Shown here: piece by piece, positions 1 through 8,304 of the stretch
Position numbering within the stretch: position 1 is the first letter of the stretch
Layout of the letters: each line of letters begins with the position of its first letter
Origin: JBBTQS01 sp964627055
Lineage (GTDB): Bacteria; Patescibacteriota; Patescibacteriia; Magasanikbacterales; JBBTQS01
Assembly (NCBI GenBank): GCA_964627055.1
Contig: CAZVGV010000004.1
Location: 1-64,000, forward strand
DNA length: 64,000 bases
Direction of reading: 5' to 3'
Position numbers and translations under genes: made by a program
The notes under the pieces: generated by a model
What the model was told of the DNA's origin: nothing
Database searches by the model: none
What the model saw: only the letters and a program-made list of their open reading frames with translations

Positions 1-1
1 C

Positions 2-661
2 CATGCGGTCACCTTTGCACTTGAGGCTGGGAAGACGTACGCGCTTGTTGGGCCTACTGGTGGGGGTAAGACTACAACCGCATCACTCATGGCACGCTTG
101 TACGACCCAACAGGTGGTCAGGTGTTGTTACATGGTCGCGATATTCGATCGTATACACCGGAGGAGCGGACACAAAAAATCGGATTCATTCTCCAAGAGC
201 CTTTTCTGTTCACAGGCACCTTGCGTGAGAACATTGTCTATGGCAATGACACCTATGCAGCATCCACACCAGAACAGCTCGATACCGTGATAAAAGAAAA
301 AAATCTTACACAGCTCCTTTCGAGATTCGATCAGGGTCTGGATACGCCGGTTCGTGCAACTGGTGATGTGTTGAGCCTCGGACAAAAACAACTCATCGCC
401 TTCATGCGAGCAGTACTTCGTAATCCAGACATTCTTATCCTGGATGAAGCAACAGCCAACATCGATACCACAACTGAGCAGATGCTCGAAGATATTCTTG
501 CGCACCTACCAGCACATACAACCCGGGTGATTATCGCGCACCGTTTGAATACGATTGAGAATGCGGATGAAATTTACTTTGTGAATGCGGGTCAGGTAAC
601 CCGTGCAGGATCAATGCAACACGCAGTTGACATGTTGTTGCATCAGCAACGCAAGAGTTAG
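2..661 (+). CDS. ABC transporter ATP-binding protein (5' partial)
   Basis: This is the C-terminal part of an ABC ATPase, probably the nucleotide-binding domain of a fused ABC exporter whose membrane part lies before the window. The reading frame is open from base 2. The Walker A motif GPTGGGKT is near the visible N-terminus. The signature is LSLGQ instead of LSGGQ, Walker B is ILILDEA, and the H-loop is IIAHRL. The D-loop reads ANIDT. The last bases overlap the stop of the convergent DUF4153 gene by 4 nt. The substrate cannot be inferred. The true start is outside the window. Confidence 0.9.
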   Translation, partial: HAVTFALEAGKTYALVGPTGGGKTTTASLMARLYDPTGGQVLLHGRDIRSYTPEERTQKIGFILQEPFLFTGTLRENIVYGNDTYAASTPEQLDTVIKEKNLTQLLSRFDQGLDTPVRATGDVLSLGQKQLIAFMRAVLRNPDILILDEATANIDTTTEQMLEDILAHLPAHTTRVIIAHRLNTIENADEIYFVNAGQVTRAGSMQHAVDMLLHQQRKS

Positions 662-2394
662 GGTTGATCCTTGTAGTCCACGAGTATACGAAGTTGCACC
701 TGGCGGAAGCTGGCTATCGTGCCGTCTTCTTTCTTTTCTGCGGAGATGAATGTAGGAACTACACGAACACGGAGATCTTGGTTCTCAGCGTCATACGAAG
801 TGAGTGCTGTAGAGGGGAATGGTGTGAGTGGAACACGGATCGCTTCTTTGCCCTTACGCTCAACGAGGAGTGTGCCTCCATCAGGACTGAATCGGATTGT
901 AGTGGTGGTAAAGAACGATGGAGATGGCCAGGATGTGACTTCAAAGAGTTCATCGTATCCCGTGATGCTGGTGACACCAGTAGTGTGTACGTATTCTTCG
1001 GTGGTGCCAGTCAAGGATTGGCTCCATCCGGTGTGTGCATAGATCGTGTTGAGAATTGCTTCGGCTGAAGATGTCTCAGGGAGACCTACAGCTGGAGCAA
1101 GTGCTGTAATTCCGTTGCGACTGTTGAGTGTATAGAGGAGGTTGTTGACCCGCATGCCAATTTCTGATGGTACAACGTGTGATTGCGCAGATACGAGTAC
1201 GCCATCCACAACGATTTTTTCTTGTTGGAGGATTGCGATGAGTTGTGATTGCTGTGAGCGGACGGTGGTTGCAACTGCGCCGATGCCTGGGAGTGATGCA
1301 ATAAGGAACATGCAACAGAGGGTGAGGGGGATTGCTCGGAGTGAGAGATTGCGATTGCGAATGTATGCAATGCTGATGACGAATAACCATGCGCCAAAAA
1401 GTGCAGAAAGGTATCTGGGTTCTGTCATTCCATACGCGCGAACTCGATCTGCAATGGCAATACCAAAGAGTACAAGGAGTGGGAAGAACGAGAGGAGAAT
1501 ACCAAGTTGCAACGTGCGAAACAGTGCGTGTGTGCCAGCTCGTCGCCATGGGTCTACGAGCGCGTACGTACACATGCCAACAATGGTGTATACCAGTACG
1601 GGCAACACCACACTTTCTTCAGGGAGTTCCCACTGGAAGACGATCTTCAATACGTATGCGTACAGAATGAAGAAGTAGGTGATGAGAATCGGAGTAAATA
1701 CAAGTTGTACAAGACGCAGAAGCATTGGAGAGAATGCTGCAGCAGGATTGCGAGACGCTGTTCGTACATGTGCAATTGCGGCAATGACAATCGTTGGTAC
1801 TACAAAGGTGAACATGATGACCGCAATGGTTGCATAGGTACGTTCCTCCATTGGAACTTGGAACAAGTGTTCGATGGAAACAGCAGCGAGGCTTGCAGCT
1901 ATATAGCCGATCACTCCAACCGCGGATGCAATAATGGCGATGCTGATGCTGCGTACTCCGAACTGCCACATGGTGGTCGTAGTACTTTCACGACGAAGTT
2001 CTGCAGAACAGAGAAGGAAGAACACACTACTTGCAGCAAGCAGTGCGAAGGTAATTCCATTTCCTGTGGTAAGTTCTGTATAGGAATTGGCCAACAGTAC
2101 AAAGTACAGAAGTGGAATAGTTCCCAGTGCATACCGTCCTAGTATGTACAGTGCGCTCTGTCCAGAGCGGTCTTGATTCAAGAGCGCGACACCTCCAAAA
2201 ATGATGGTCGCAAGGATGCCTGTCAAAAACGCGTTTTCAATCCAGTAGCTACTTGGTCCTTGTATTGAAATCATGACAATGCCAACAATCGTAGTCACGA
2301 TGCTGGCTGTCATGGGTACCCAATACGTGCGAATGCTCTTGGCCCAATTCGCTCGCAGTGTCTTGAAAAAAGGAGTTTGGAAGAGCTTTATCAT
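658..2394 (-). CDS. DUF4153-type multi-pass membrane protein
   Basis: This is a 578-aa integral membrane protein with about ten or more hydrophobic segments between residues 25 and 380, followed by a soluble C-terminal tail of about 190 residues. The stretch IADRVRAYGMTEPRY followed by a hydrophobic segment is typical of the DUF4153 family, whose function is unknown. It begins with MIKLFQTPFF. It is convergent with the ABC ATPase at the window start, overlapping it by 4 nt. A TATATA-like -10 lies about 10-20 nt upstream of the ATG, and no Shine-Dalgarno site is visible. No catalytic motif was recognised. The family call rests on recalled similarity only. Confidence 0.6.
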   Translation of the reverse strand: MIKLFQTPFFKTLRANWAKSIRTYWVPMTASIVTTIVGIVMISIQGPSSYWIENAFLTGILATIIFGGVALLNQDRSGQSALYILGRYALGTIPLLYFVLLANSYTELTTGNGITFALLAASSVFFLLCSAELRRESTTTTMWQFGVRSISIAIIASAVGVIGYIAASLAAVSIEHLFQVPMEERTYATIAVIMFTFVVPTIVIAAIAHVRTASRNPAAAFSPMLLRLVQLVFTPILITYFFILYAYVLKIVFQWELPEESVVLPVLVYTIVGMCTYALVDPWRRAGTHALFRTLQLGILLSFFPLLVLFGIAIADRVRAYGMTEPRYLSALFGAWLFVISIAYIRNRNLSLRAIPLTLCCMFLIASLPGIGAVATTVRSQQSQLIAILQQEKIVVDGVLVSAQSHVVPSEIGMRVNNLLYTLNSRNGITALAPAVGLPETSSAEAILNTIYAHTGWSQSLTGTTEEYVHTTGVTSITGYDELFEVTSWPSPSFFTTTTIRFSPDGGTLLVERKGKEAIRVPLTPFPSTALTSYDAENQDLRVRVVPTFISAEKKEDGTIASFRQVQLRILVDYKDQP

Positions 2395-2452
2395 ATAAAA
2401 TTTGGCTATATATACACTGTGTCACGCCCTGCTGGTGGCGTCAATCAATAGG

Positions 2453-2493
2453 AAAAAGCAAAAGACGTGGCACTGTTGTAGCGCGCACGTCTT
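2453..2493 (-). terminator. Rho-independent terminator after the GT-B-like gene
   Basis: The arms 2462-2469 and 2486-2493 (AAGACGTG/CACGTCTT) form an 8-bp stem. On the minus strand it is followed by a T-rich tract (TTGCTTTTT). It sits 22 nt past the stop of the gene at 2515-3684. Confidence 0.7.
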
Positions 2494-2514
2494 CTGTTTG
2501 TGTTGCGGGTGTGG

Positions 2515-3684
2515 CTACTGAGCCAGAACTCGCTCGATTGCTTGCACACAGTTGTCGGTGTTGCTCCCCTGGGTCCATGGTGCGTTGCGGGCTGCATCCT
2601 GCTCTGGCCAGCGCGGATGATTGATCGTACCATCAGCATTCCAGCTGGGGATTGCAGAGATGATCGCGTTGCGTAGTTGTGTGTAGTTTTGTGCGCGTCG
2701 GATGCAGTGGGGATCCGGGAGGAAGCCCCAGGATTCGACATATCCTGCAATCTCTGCTCGGTAGCTCGTCTCTCCAATTCCAGGCGCGAAGTAGGAGAGC
2801 GACTTGATGCCGAGTACTGCAGCAGTGATGAGTCCACTGTGGGTGGAACTCACCACCAGATCTGCTGCGAGAATTGCATCAACTATCGTGAGTTCAGTAC
2901 AGGTGCGACGAGACGTTGCATCGCGCATGGTGCGTTCGATGTTGTCGAGTACTCGTAGGTTGGGCGTCGAACTCGAACGCAGTGCGAGAGCGTCGTGCCA
3001 GAGCGCCGTCTCGCTTTCGTGCATCGTCTTGTGCGGTTGAATGCCCAGCACGCGGTTGATCGGTCGGTCGCATTGACGCGCGGGGATTCCACGCAATGCC
3101 GTGACCAGATCGTGGAGTACTCGTGCTGTTTCGTGCTCTTGTCCCAGGAATAGGACTACGAAGTCTTCAGGGGTGCTGTGCTGGTCGAGACTGCGTGTAG
3201 TCGCTCTTCGGATCGTACGATCTCTGTCGTTCATGTTAACCAGTGAGTCAAACCGCGGAAGTCCCACGAGCACACGTTCTTTGGAGCCGACGTGTGGAAC
3301 AGAACTGTCGTTGGCCAGCAGGAACACGCGGTGTGCACCGAGGTGCCTGATCAGGTCACGAAATCGTACCTTGCGTGCATCTGGTAGGATGAAGACAGGA
3401 ACGTTCTGGAGGCGGTTGCACAGTGCGCGCAGGAGTGTGATACCCCCCTTGGGACAGGAACTCACGATCGCATCGATGCCTGCATCCACGAGATCGTTGA
3501 TTTCGTGGATGCACTGCGCGACACGAATGTTGGGAGGAACCTCTGTCGACTGCGCAATCGATCCGGGGGACTCGGCCACCACGGTGATGCGGTGGTCGTT
3601 TGTCAGTAATGCGCTGGAGAGCAGACGAATGTCCGCGAGATCTCCCTCGCTCTTGCAAAGCAGAACGATGTGCTTGGAATTCAC
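2515..3684 (-). CDS. Putative glycosyltransferase-like protein (GT-B fold suspected)
   Basis: This 389-aa protein has an N-terminal Rossmann-like start (SKHIVLLCKSEGDLADIRLL) and a C-terminal half with VVSSTHSGLITAAVLGIKSLSYFAPG. That pattern resembles the nucleotide-sugar-binding half of GT-B enzymes and UDP-GlcNAc 2-epimerase-like proteins. The GTG start at 3684 was chosen over the longer frame (to 3807) because CAGGAG lies 6 nt upstream and the longer form would run into the tRNA-dihydrouridine synthase gene. It has its own promoter (3738-3766) and terminator (2453-2493), so it is monocistronic. Codon use is richer in CG-ended arginine codons than in its neighbours. The donor, acceptor and exact family are unknown. 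Confidence 0.6.
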   Translation of the reverse strand: MNSKHIVLLCKSEGDLADIRLLSSALLTNDHRITVVAESPGSIAQSTEVPPNIRVAQCIHEINDLVDAGIDAIVSSCPKGGITLLRALCNRLQNVPVFILPDARKVRFRDLIRHLGAHRVFLLANDSSVPHVGSKERVLVGLPRFDSLVNMNDRDRTIRRATTRSLDQHSTPEDFVVLFLGQEHETARVLHDLVTALRGIPARQCDRPINRVLGIQPHKTMHESETALWHDALALRSSSTPNLRVLDNIERTMRDATSRRTCTELTIVDAILAADLVVSSTHSGLITAAVLGIKSLSYFAPGIGETSYRAEIAGYVESWGFLPDPHCIRRAQNYTQLRNAIISAIPSWNADGTINHPRWPEQDAARNAPWTQGSNTDNCVQAIERVLAQ

Positions 3685-3737
3685 GAGAGACTCCTGAAGC
3701 AGTGGTGATTGAATGACGCAGTTGTTACGTCGGCGCA

Positions 3738-3766
3738 AGCCTAGCAAACATTGACCTTTTTGTCCA
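3738..3766 (-). promoter_or_regulatory. Sigma70-type promoter of the GT-B-like gene
   Basis: On the minus strand, a -35 box TGGACA (3761-3766) is separated by 17 nt from a -10 box TAGGCT (3738-3743). It is about 55 nt upstream of the GTG at 3684. The -10 context GCTAGGCTTGCGCC resembles that of the promoter at 40017-40045. Confidence 0.6.
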
Positions 3767-3786
3767 TGCACGGTAGGATATGCGCC

Positions 3787-4785
3787 ATGACATCGACCCA
3801 CGAACAATCAATTGCAACGCCATTTCGCTGGGTAGACCAACCGCGGCCGATTTTGGCATTGTCGCCGATGGCAGACATGACGGACAGTCCGTTTTGTCTC
3901 ATCGCGAAGGATCGCGGAGCGAAGATAATGTTTCGCGAGATGGTTTCGGCTGAGGCAGTGGTGCGCGGGAATGAGAAGACGCTCGACATGACGGCATTTG
4001 ATGAACGCGAGCGACCGCTCATCCAACAGATTTTTGGTGCTGAGCCACATACGATGGCTGAGGCAGCACGCATCATCGAAGAGAAATACCACCCAGACGG
4101 CATTGATATCAACATGGGGTGTCCGGTGTACAAGATTGTGCATAATTTCAATGGCGCGTGTCTCATGAAAGACCATGAGCGTGCGACGGCAATTATCCGC
4201 GCAATGAAAGCCGTACTCTCTGTTCCACTCTCCGTGAAAATTCGTCTCGGTTGGTCGCGTCCAGACGAAGCACTCACGTTCATCAAACACCTCGAAGCAG
4301 CTGGCGCAGATCTCGTCACAGTCCACGGTCGCACGAAGGAGCAAGGCTATTCTGGCAAAGCGGATTGGGAAATGATTGGCCGCGTTGTACAGCAGGTGCA
4401 AATCCCTGTACTTGCTAATGGCGATGTGCACCAACCAGAATTAGTACCAGAGGTGTTACGGATCACGGGCGCAGCGGGTATCCTCATCGCGCGTGGAGCA
4501 CTAGGTAATCCATGGTTTTTCCGCCATGCAGAAGAAGTGCTTGCAACGGGCGCGATTCAGACGCCGATCTCATTGCGCGAACGCTTACGCACCATGCTCG
4601 AGCATGCGGCGCTCCATGTTCAGCACTATGGCCCGCGTGGCATCGTCACGTTCCGCAAACACATCAGCTGGTATCTCAAAAGCCTTCCACACATCAAACC
4701 GTTTCGCGAGCAAGTCATGAAGGTGCAGTCTCTCGAAGAGCTCGTGGCGCAGACAGAGGCATTCTTGACGACAGTTGCAGAGTAG
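3787..4785 (+). CDS. dus: tRNA-dihydrouridine synthase (Dus family)
   Basis: This FMN-dependent enzyme reduces specific uridines in the tRNA D-loop using NADPH. The 332-aa TIM-barrel protein shows the family hallmarks LSPMADMTDSPF near the N-terminus, INMGCPVYKI with the catalytic cysteine, VKIRLGW, VTVHGRTKEQGYSG with FMN-phosphate contacts, VLANGD, and ARGALGNPWFF. The ATG at 3787 is preferred over the alternative TTG at 3751, because the Dus fold begins about 20 residues later and the upstream bases overlap the divergent promoter region. It is the only gene of its transcription unit before the small ORF at 4836. Which Dus subtype (A, B or C) it represents cannot be settled here. Confidence 0.93.
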   Translation: MTSTHEQSIATPFRWVDQPRPILALSPMADMTDSPFCLIAKDRGAKIMFREMVSAEAVVRGNEKTLDMTAFDERERPLIQQIFGAEPHTMAEAARIIEEKYHPDGIDINMGCPVYKIVHNFNGACLMKDHERATAIIRAMKAVLSVPLSVKIRLGWSRPDEALTFIKHLEAAGADLVTVHGRTKEQGYSGKADWEMIGRVVQQVQIPVLANGDVHQPELVPEVLRITGAAGILIARGALGNPWFFRHAEEVLATGAIQTPISLRERLRTMLEHAALHVQHYGPRGIVTFRKHISWYLKSLPHIKPFREQVMKVQSLEELVAQTEAFLTTVAE

Positions 4786-4835
4786 TATTTACTACGTGAG
4801 TCAAAACACCCGCATCGAGCGGGAAAGGGGGGAGA

Positions 4836-5252
4836 GTGCAACAGATATACATCACCACCCTCGCACTTCGTGCGACATACGAGCAGTACTGGTTCTTGAA
4901 CTGCATGTACCGCCAGGTGCATGTCAGCGCAGAAAAACCTCGCTTCAGCTTCGGCGAAGTCCGAAAGAGATTGGGGTCGAAGCTGCTCGCAATTCTCAAG
5001 AGGCATGAGCTGCTGATCTGGAAGGACGACAGGCTGATGCTCGATGAGTGTGCGTTCGCTACCATTGACTTTGCGATCGACGGCAGTGAGAATCCTGACG
5101 TCGGGATGCAGCCGTGCGAGGAGCGAGTCTATTGCGAACCGTTCTTTGCACGTCTACAGGAGCGACTTCGTGGTACATGCGTGCCACAGGTGCGGCGTAG
5201 GCCGTCACCACATGGACTGACGATCCAGCAGGCGTGGGGACTGTCGTCGTAG
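4836..5252 (+). CDS. Hypothetical protein, 138 aa
   Basis: This ORF starts with GTG at 4836 just behind a purine-rich GGGGGGAG tract, and it is followed 50 nt later by a strong terminator, which supports its being real. The product begins MQQIYITTLALRATYEQYW and is mostly soluble. The central region (FGEVRKRLGSKLLAILKRHELLIWKDDRLML) resembles a winged-helix with alternating helices and a short beta wing, but no family was recognised. It is basic in the middle and Cys-containing in the second half. It has the same monocistronic layout as the small genes at 7383 and 39548. The start is uncertain. Confidence 0.5.
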   Translation: MQQIYITTLALRATYEQYWFLNCMYRQVHVSAEKPRFSFGEVRKRLGSKLLAILKRHELLIWKDDRLMLDECAFATIDFAIDGSENPDVGMQPCEERVYCEPFFARLQERLRGTCVPQVRRRPSPHGLTIQQAWGLSS

Positions 5253-5301
5253 GAACGAGTGCTGCGAGCGCGTAGTGTGTAGCACTACACAACAACAGAA
5301 A

Positions 5302-5340
5302 CGCCCACCGCGCATAACGCACGGTGGGCGAGTCTTTTTT
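5302..5340 (+). terminator. Rho-independent terminator
   Basis: The stem CGCCCACCG (5302-5310) pairs with CGGTGGGCG (5322-5330) around an 11-nt loop. It is followed by AGTCTTTTTT. It ends transcription of the 138-aa ORF just before the convergent lipoprotein gene. Confidence 0.85.
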
Positions 5341-5347
5341 GAGGAGA

Positions 5348-5860
5348 TTACAGGGGCTTTATTGTTCGAAGAATTTGCTCGACACCATCCTCGTAGAGTG
5401 GTGGGTAAGGAGGTGCAATTGGGTTGAGTACTTCGATAACAATAGAAGCTTCTTCCTTTGGCGCGGGTATAACGATCCAGGTATGTTCTTCTTTTTGGTA
5501 TTTGGTCTTCATGATAGTTTGCCCTGGATTTGTGAATGGCTCTGAAGAAAGAAGTGTACTCCCAGGGTACTTGGTATCAGCAACTACCAGTGTGGGGTTA
5601 TCCTGTGTGAGATCAGAGGCAGCAGCAACTTTGTGGAAAATGAGTACATGCGTATTGTCGTAATCTGCATGTGGAACCAAATTTCCAGTTTTCCCTTCTC
5701 CGAGGTATGGGTGACTGATGGTCCAGTGTTCTTTGGGGTACGAGAATGAGTATCCAGATGTTTTCGAAGAAAAATAATTCGAATTCGGGTCCTTTGCTTC
5801 TTGTGAGCAACCAAATCCAAGAAGGAGCAGGCCGAGAGATATCGCAATGATGCGTTGCAT
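5348..5860 (-). CDS. Putative lipoprotein
   Basis: This 170-aa exported protein has a lipoprotein signal: MQRIIAISLGLLLLGFGCSQ, with the lipobox LGFGC and the modified cysteine at residue 19. After a short linker it has a soluble domain beginning YFSSKTSGYSFSYPKEHWTI, a pattern common to small surface proteins of the PsbP-like/DUF4367-like type, although no firm family call is possible. The ATG at 5860 was chosen over the earlier in-frame start at 5893 because it places the signal peptide at the N-terminus. The earlier start would lie inside the hairpin at 5891-5916. The function is unknown. Confidence 0.75.
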   Translation of the reverse strand: MQRIIAISLGLLLLGFGCSQEAKDPNSNYFSSKTSGYSFSYPKEHWTISHPYLGEGKTGNLVPHADYDNTHVLIFHKVAAASDLTQDNPTLVVADTKYPGSTLLSSEPFTNPGQTIMKTKYQKEEHTWIVIPAPKEEASIVIEVLNPIAPPYPPLYEDGVEQILRTIKPL

Positions 5861-5890
5861 GGTGAAGTGATTAGTAAAGCAAGTATACAA

Positions 5891-5916
5891 CAAAAGATCC
5901 CATCAGGGATCTTTTG
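5891..5916 (-). terminator. Hairpin terminator of the HAD gene
   Basis: The perfect 11-bp inverted repeat CAAAAGATCCC/GGGATCTTTTG (5891-5901 and 5906-5916) has a 4-nt loop. It lies 19 nt past the stop of the HAD gene on the minus strand. The stem itself ends in TTTTG, and it could work on both strands. Confidence 0.65.
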
Positions 5917-5934
5917 TTGTGCAATAGTGTGCAA

Positions 5935-6648
5935 TTACATCTCGTACACCATGTCCTTGCGCTCTACCACAATCTTCCAGCCGCGCTTCTTTGCTTCGGC
6001 GTGCAGTTCTTTGTTGGGGTTGAAGGCAATAGGTGTTTCCATCATCTCAAGGAATGCGACGTCACCGACAGTGTCGCCGATACCGATCGAACCCTTGAGT
6101 GAGAAATTATTTTCTGCGCAGAATTGCGTGAGGATTTCCTTCTTCTTCAAGTACGAAGGGAAGATGAGTTCGCCGGTGTAGTTGGATCCCTCGGTGCCGT
6201 AGATAGCACCGTATGCAAGATCGAACTTCCATGCCTTGCAGAATTCCTGCACGATTTCGTTGGGTGAACCGGAGATAGCGAGGAGGAAGTATCCTTCCTT
6301 CTGCAATTTTTTGATGAGATCGCGGGTGTAGGTGTACACGAGATCTTTTTTGTCACGAATCACGAACGTGCTCACCTCCTGGATGTCTTCCTGTACCTTG
6401 CCCTTGAGACGGCGCGTGTAGGCATTGAGAAGTGTCATTTCGAACTCCTTGAACGTGCCACGGCGATTGATCCACTCCTCGTGGTATTCCTCAATTTCCT
6501 TGAGCACAATGCGGGGGAAAATTCCGTACTCTACGAGCCCGTAAAAAAGCTCAGTGTGGATGGACGAGCGGAAAATCGTACCATCAATATCGAAGACGGC
6601 GAGTTTCTTTTTTTTCGTCGCCTTCTTGTAGAACGTCTTCATGTTCAT
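5935..6648 (-). CDS. HAD-IB family phosphatase (SerB-like)
   Basis: This is a haloacid-dehalogenase hydrolase of about 237 aa. Motif I is LAVFDIDGTIF, with the nucleophilic Asp and the acid/base Asp two residues later. Motif II is LAISGSP, the lysine of motif III is in LKKKEIL, and motif IV is GIGDTVGDVAFLEM. The helical cap between motifs I and II and the GIGDT spacing match the HAD-IB/SerB-like subfamily, which often acts on phosphoserine, lysophospholipid or related monoesters. The substrate is not assignable. The start is ATG at 6648 or 6642, and the frame begins with a less likely TTG at 6654. A TATACT-type -10 is visible upstream on the minus strand (6673-6678). Confidence 0.85.
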   Translation of the reverse strand: MNMKTFYKKATKKKKLAVFDIDGTIFRSSIHTELFYGLVEYGIFPRIVLKEIEEYHEEWINRRGTFKEFEMTLLNAYTRRLKGKVQEDIQEVSTFVIRDKKDLVYTYTRDLIKKLQKEGYFLLAISGSPNEIVQEFCKAWKFDLAYGAIYGTEGSNYTGELIFPSYLKKKEILTQFCAENNFSLKGSIGIGDTVGDVAFLEMMETPIAFNPNKELHAEAKKRGWKIVVERKDMVYEM

Positions 6649-6736
6649 ATGCAAGAAGAGAATAGTATGGGCAGTATACTAGCATGACTTCCCGTGCTCG
6701 ACAAGGCCGTGGTAGAATCGATCCGAACCAATTCCT

Positions 6737-7285
6737 ATGCAACTTACGGTCATCTTGGGTCCCATGAAAAGCGGTAAGTCTTATGAGCTTATCAGCCATT
6801 TTGCGCCGTTGCGCTACACGACGATTCCGCACGGCCTCTACCAGAGTAGCCGTAATGTTCGAGACGCCCAGATTGAGAGTCGCATAGGTACAATTCTGGA
6901 AGCTCGCAAGGTGGCGTCGCTCGCCGAAATCCTCGAGTTCGATCACCAAATTGTGGGAATTGATGAGTTTCACATGTTCTCGCCGGACGATGTTATGCAT
7001 GTTGAGACACTCCTTCGTCGTGGTACGCGCGTCGTCGTCTCATCTCTTGATACGGATTATCAGGGTCGTCTCTTCGATTCTATTCGAAACCTGTTGGAAC
7101 TCGGGCCAAATGAAGTCAAATTCAAGCGCGCAGTCTGCGAATCGTGCAAGAATCCAGATGCGATTTATTCTCAGGTATACCATAATGGTGAACCGGTATT
7201 GGATGGTATGCCACCAGTCATTCCCGATGACGGCACGTTCACGTACGCACCAGTGTGTCGTGGGTGTTTTGTGCGGCTTCGGTAG
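6737..7285 (+). CDS. tdk: Thymidine kinase (type II)
   Basis: This enzyme phosphorylates deoxythymidine with ATP in the nucleotide salvage pathway. The 182-aa length and motifs fit type II thymidine kinases: P-loop GPMKSGKSYEL at residues 8-18, Walker B with the catalytic base in GIDEFHMF, the lasso-domain cysteines CESCKN, and a second zinc pair CRGC near the C-terminus. The YHNGEPVLDGMPPVI segment corresponds to the substrate-binding lasso region, which is somewhat divergent. The ATG at 6737 gives the P-loop its usual position. It stands alone, divergent from the HAD gene. Salvage enzymes like this suit an organism with limited nucleotide synthesis. Confidence 0.92.
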   Translation: MQLTVILGPMKSGKSYELISHFAPLRYTTIPHGLYQSSRNVRDAQIESRIGTILEARKVASLAEILEFDHQIVGIDEFHMFSPDDVMHVETLLRRGTRVVVSSLDTDYQGRLFDSIRNLLELGPNEVKFKRAVCESCKNPDAIYSQVYHNGEPVLDGMPPVIPDDGTFTYAPVCRGCFVRLR

Positions 7286-7299
7286 TGTCCAGTGAGTGC

Positions 7300-7327
7300 T
7301 TGACATTGTGTCGCGTGTCGGTATACT
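7300..7327 (+). promoter_or_regulatory. Consensus sigma70 promoter
   Basis: A -35 box TTGACA (7300-7305), a 16-nt spacer and a -10 box TATACT (7322-7327) sit 55 nt upstream of the 110-aa ORF. This is one of the best promoter matches in the window. Confidence 0.75.
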
Positions 7328-7382
7328 GCAGGGGTGCGTGGAGTACAATCACGCAACTGCGTTATCTCCGGAGGGGGGGAAC

Positions 7383-7715
7383 ATGAAACGTCGTAAAGTG
7401 GTGCTGGTCAGGTACAGGACACATGTCGTGCCGCCGGACTGTCGGGAACTGGGTGACGCCTCGGCATCGCTCAAGGGGCAGATCTGGTGGAGGCTGGCGG
7501 GATCTGCACTGCGGATCTGTGTACGTATTGCCGAAACCGTGCAGCGTGCGATCATCGTCTCGACGTCTGGGGCCTTGGAAGGCGCACTTGAGGCACTGCA
7601 GTCGCACGGATGGATTAGCGCGACGCAGATCCGGCGCATCTGGGAGGAGCTCGCTACGTCGGAGGGCGTGGAGTGGGTACCTGCTCGGATTCGTTCGGAG
7701 ATCATCCCGAACTAG
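7383..7715 (+). CDS. Hypothetical protein, 110 aa
   Basis: This 110-aa basic protein starts MKRRKVVLVRYRTHVVPPDC. The ATG at 7383 is preceded by a very strong Shine-Dalgarno tract (GGAGGGGGG), which decides the start. The consensus promoter upstream and the terminator downstream make it a self-contained unit. The middle (GQIWWRLAGSALRICVRIAETVQRAIIVSTSG) is amphipathic to hydrophobic. The C-terminal part (GALEALQSHGWISATQIRRIWEELA) is helical, but no domain was recognised. Composition and translation signals differ from the neighbouring housekeeping genes and match the small ORFs at 4836 and 39548. Confidence 0.6.
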   Translation: MKRRKVVLVRYRTHVVPPDCRELGDASASLKGQIWWRLAGSALRICVRIAETVQRAIIVSTSGALEGALEALQSHGWISATQIRRIWEELATSEGVEWVPARIRSEIIPN

Positions 7716-7735
7716 ACACACGAGCTGCGCCAGAG

Positions 7736-7775
7736 GCACCTGTATGCATAACGCGTTACAGGTGCTTGTTTTTTT
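7736..7775 (+). terminator. Rho-independent terminator
   Basis: The stem GCACCTGTA (7736-7744) pairs with TACAGGTGC (7757-7765). It is followed by TTGTTTTTTT and lies 20 nt after the stop of the 110-aa ORF. Confidence 0.88.
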
Positions 7776-7808
7776 GTGGTATACTTTTCTTGTCTTATCT
7801 TTACCACT

Positions 7809-8276
7809 ATGGCGCTCACCGTTGGTACCGTTGCACCAGATTTCACACTGTTAGATCAAGCTGGTACCGAGCACACACTTTCGCAGTACCGAGGATCATG
7901 GGTAGTGCTTTATTTTTATCCGAAGGATGATACGCCAGGATGTACGAAGGAGGCGTGCTCGTTCCGCGATGCTTTCGCAGCATATCGCAACGCAGGAGTG
8001 GTTGTGCTGGGGGTGAGTAAGGATTCTGCGAAGAGCCACAGCAAGTTTGCAGAAAAATTTTCATTGCCCTTTACCTTACTCGCAGATCCTGATACAACAG
8101 TGATCAAGAACTACGATAGTTGGGGCAAGAAGAAGTTCATGGGACGTGAGTTCGAGGGAACGCTCCGGTATACGTATGTGATTGATCCGTCTGGAGTAAT
8201 TGCTGTAGTGTATACTGACGTTGATACTGCGTCGCATGCAACGACAGTACTGGCAGATATCCGAGCGCGGTCTTAG
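7809..8276 (+). CDS. bcp: Thioredoxin-dependent peroxiredoxin, Bcp/PrxQ type
   Basis: This enzyme reduces peroxides and organic hydroperoxides using thiols. The 155-aa protein has the AhpC/TSA fold start GTVAPDFTLLDQAG and the active site DDTPGCTKEACSFRD. There the peroxidatic cysteine and a resolving cysteine are five residues apart, the typical Bcp/PrxQ arrangement. VLGVSKDSAKSH and FTLLADPD follow in the usual order. The ATG at 7809 is preferred over the longer frame start at 7776, which adds a hydrophobic non-family extension. A TATACT-like -10 box lies about 25 nt upstream. It is followed by a DoxX gene, a plausible redox pairing. Confidence 0.92.
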   Translation: MALTVGTVAPDFTLLDQAGTEHTLSQYRGSWVVLYFYPKDDTPGCTKEACSFRDAFAAYRNAGVVVLGVSKDSAKSHSKFAEKFSLPFTLLADPDTTVIKNYDSWGKKKFMGREFEGTLRYTYVIDPSGVIAVVYTDVDTASHATTVLADIRARS

Positions 8277-8304
8277 TTTACTTATTCTTTTTTATTTATT
8301 TGCT

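Noticed and set aside
3685..3807. Longer form of the GT-B-like protein starting at 3807
   Set aside because: The extra 41 residues are arginine/glutamine-rich, overlap the start region of the dus gene and lie upstream of a promoter. GTG at 3684 has a good Shine-Dalgarno site.
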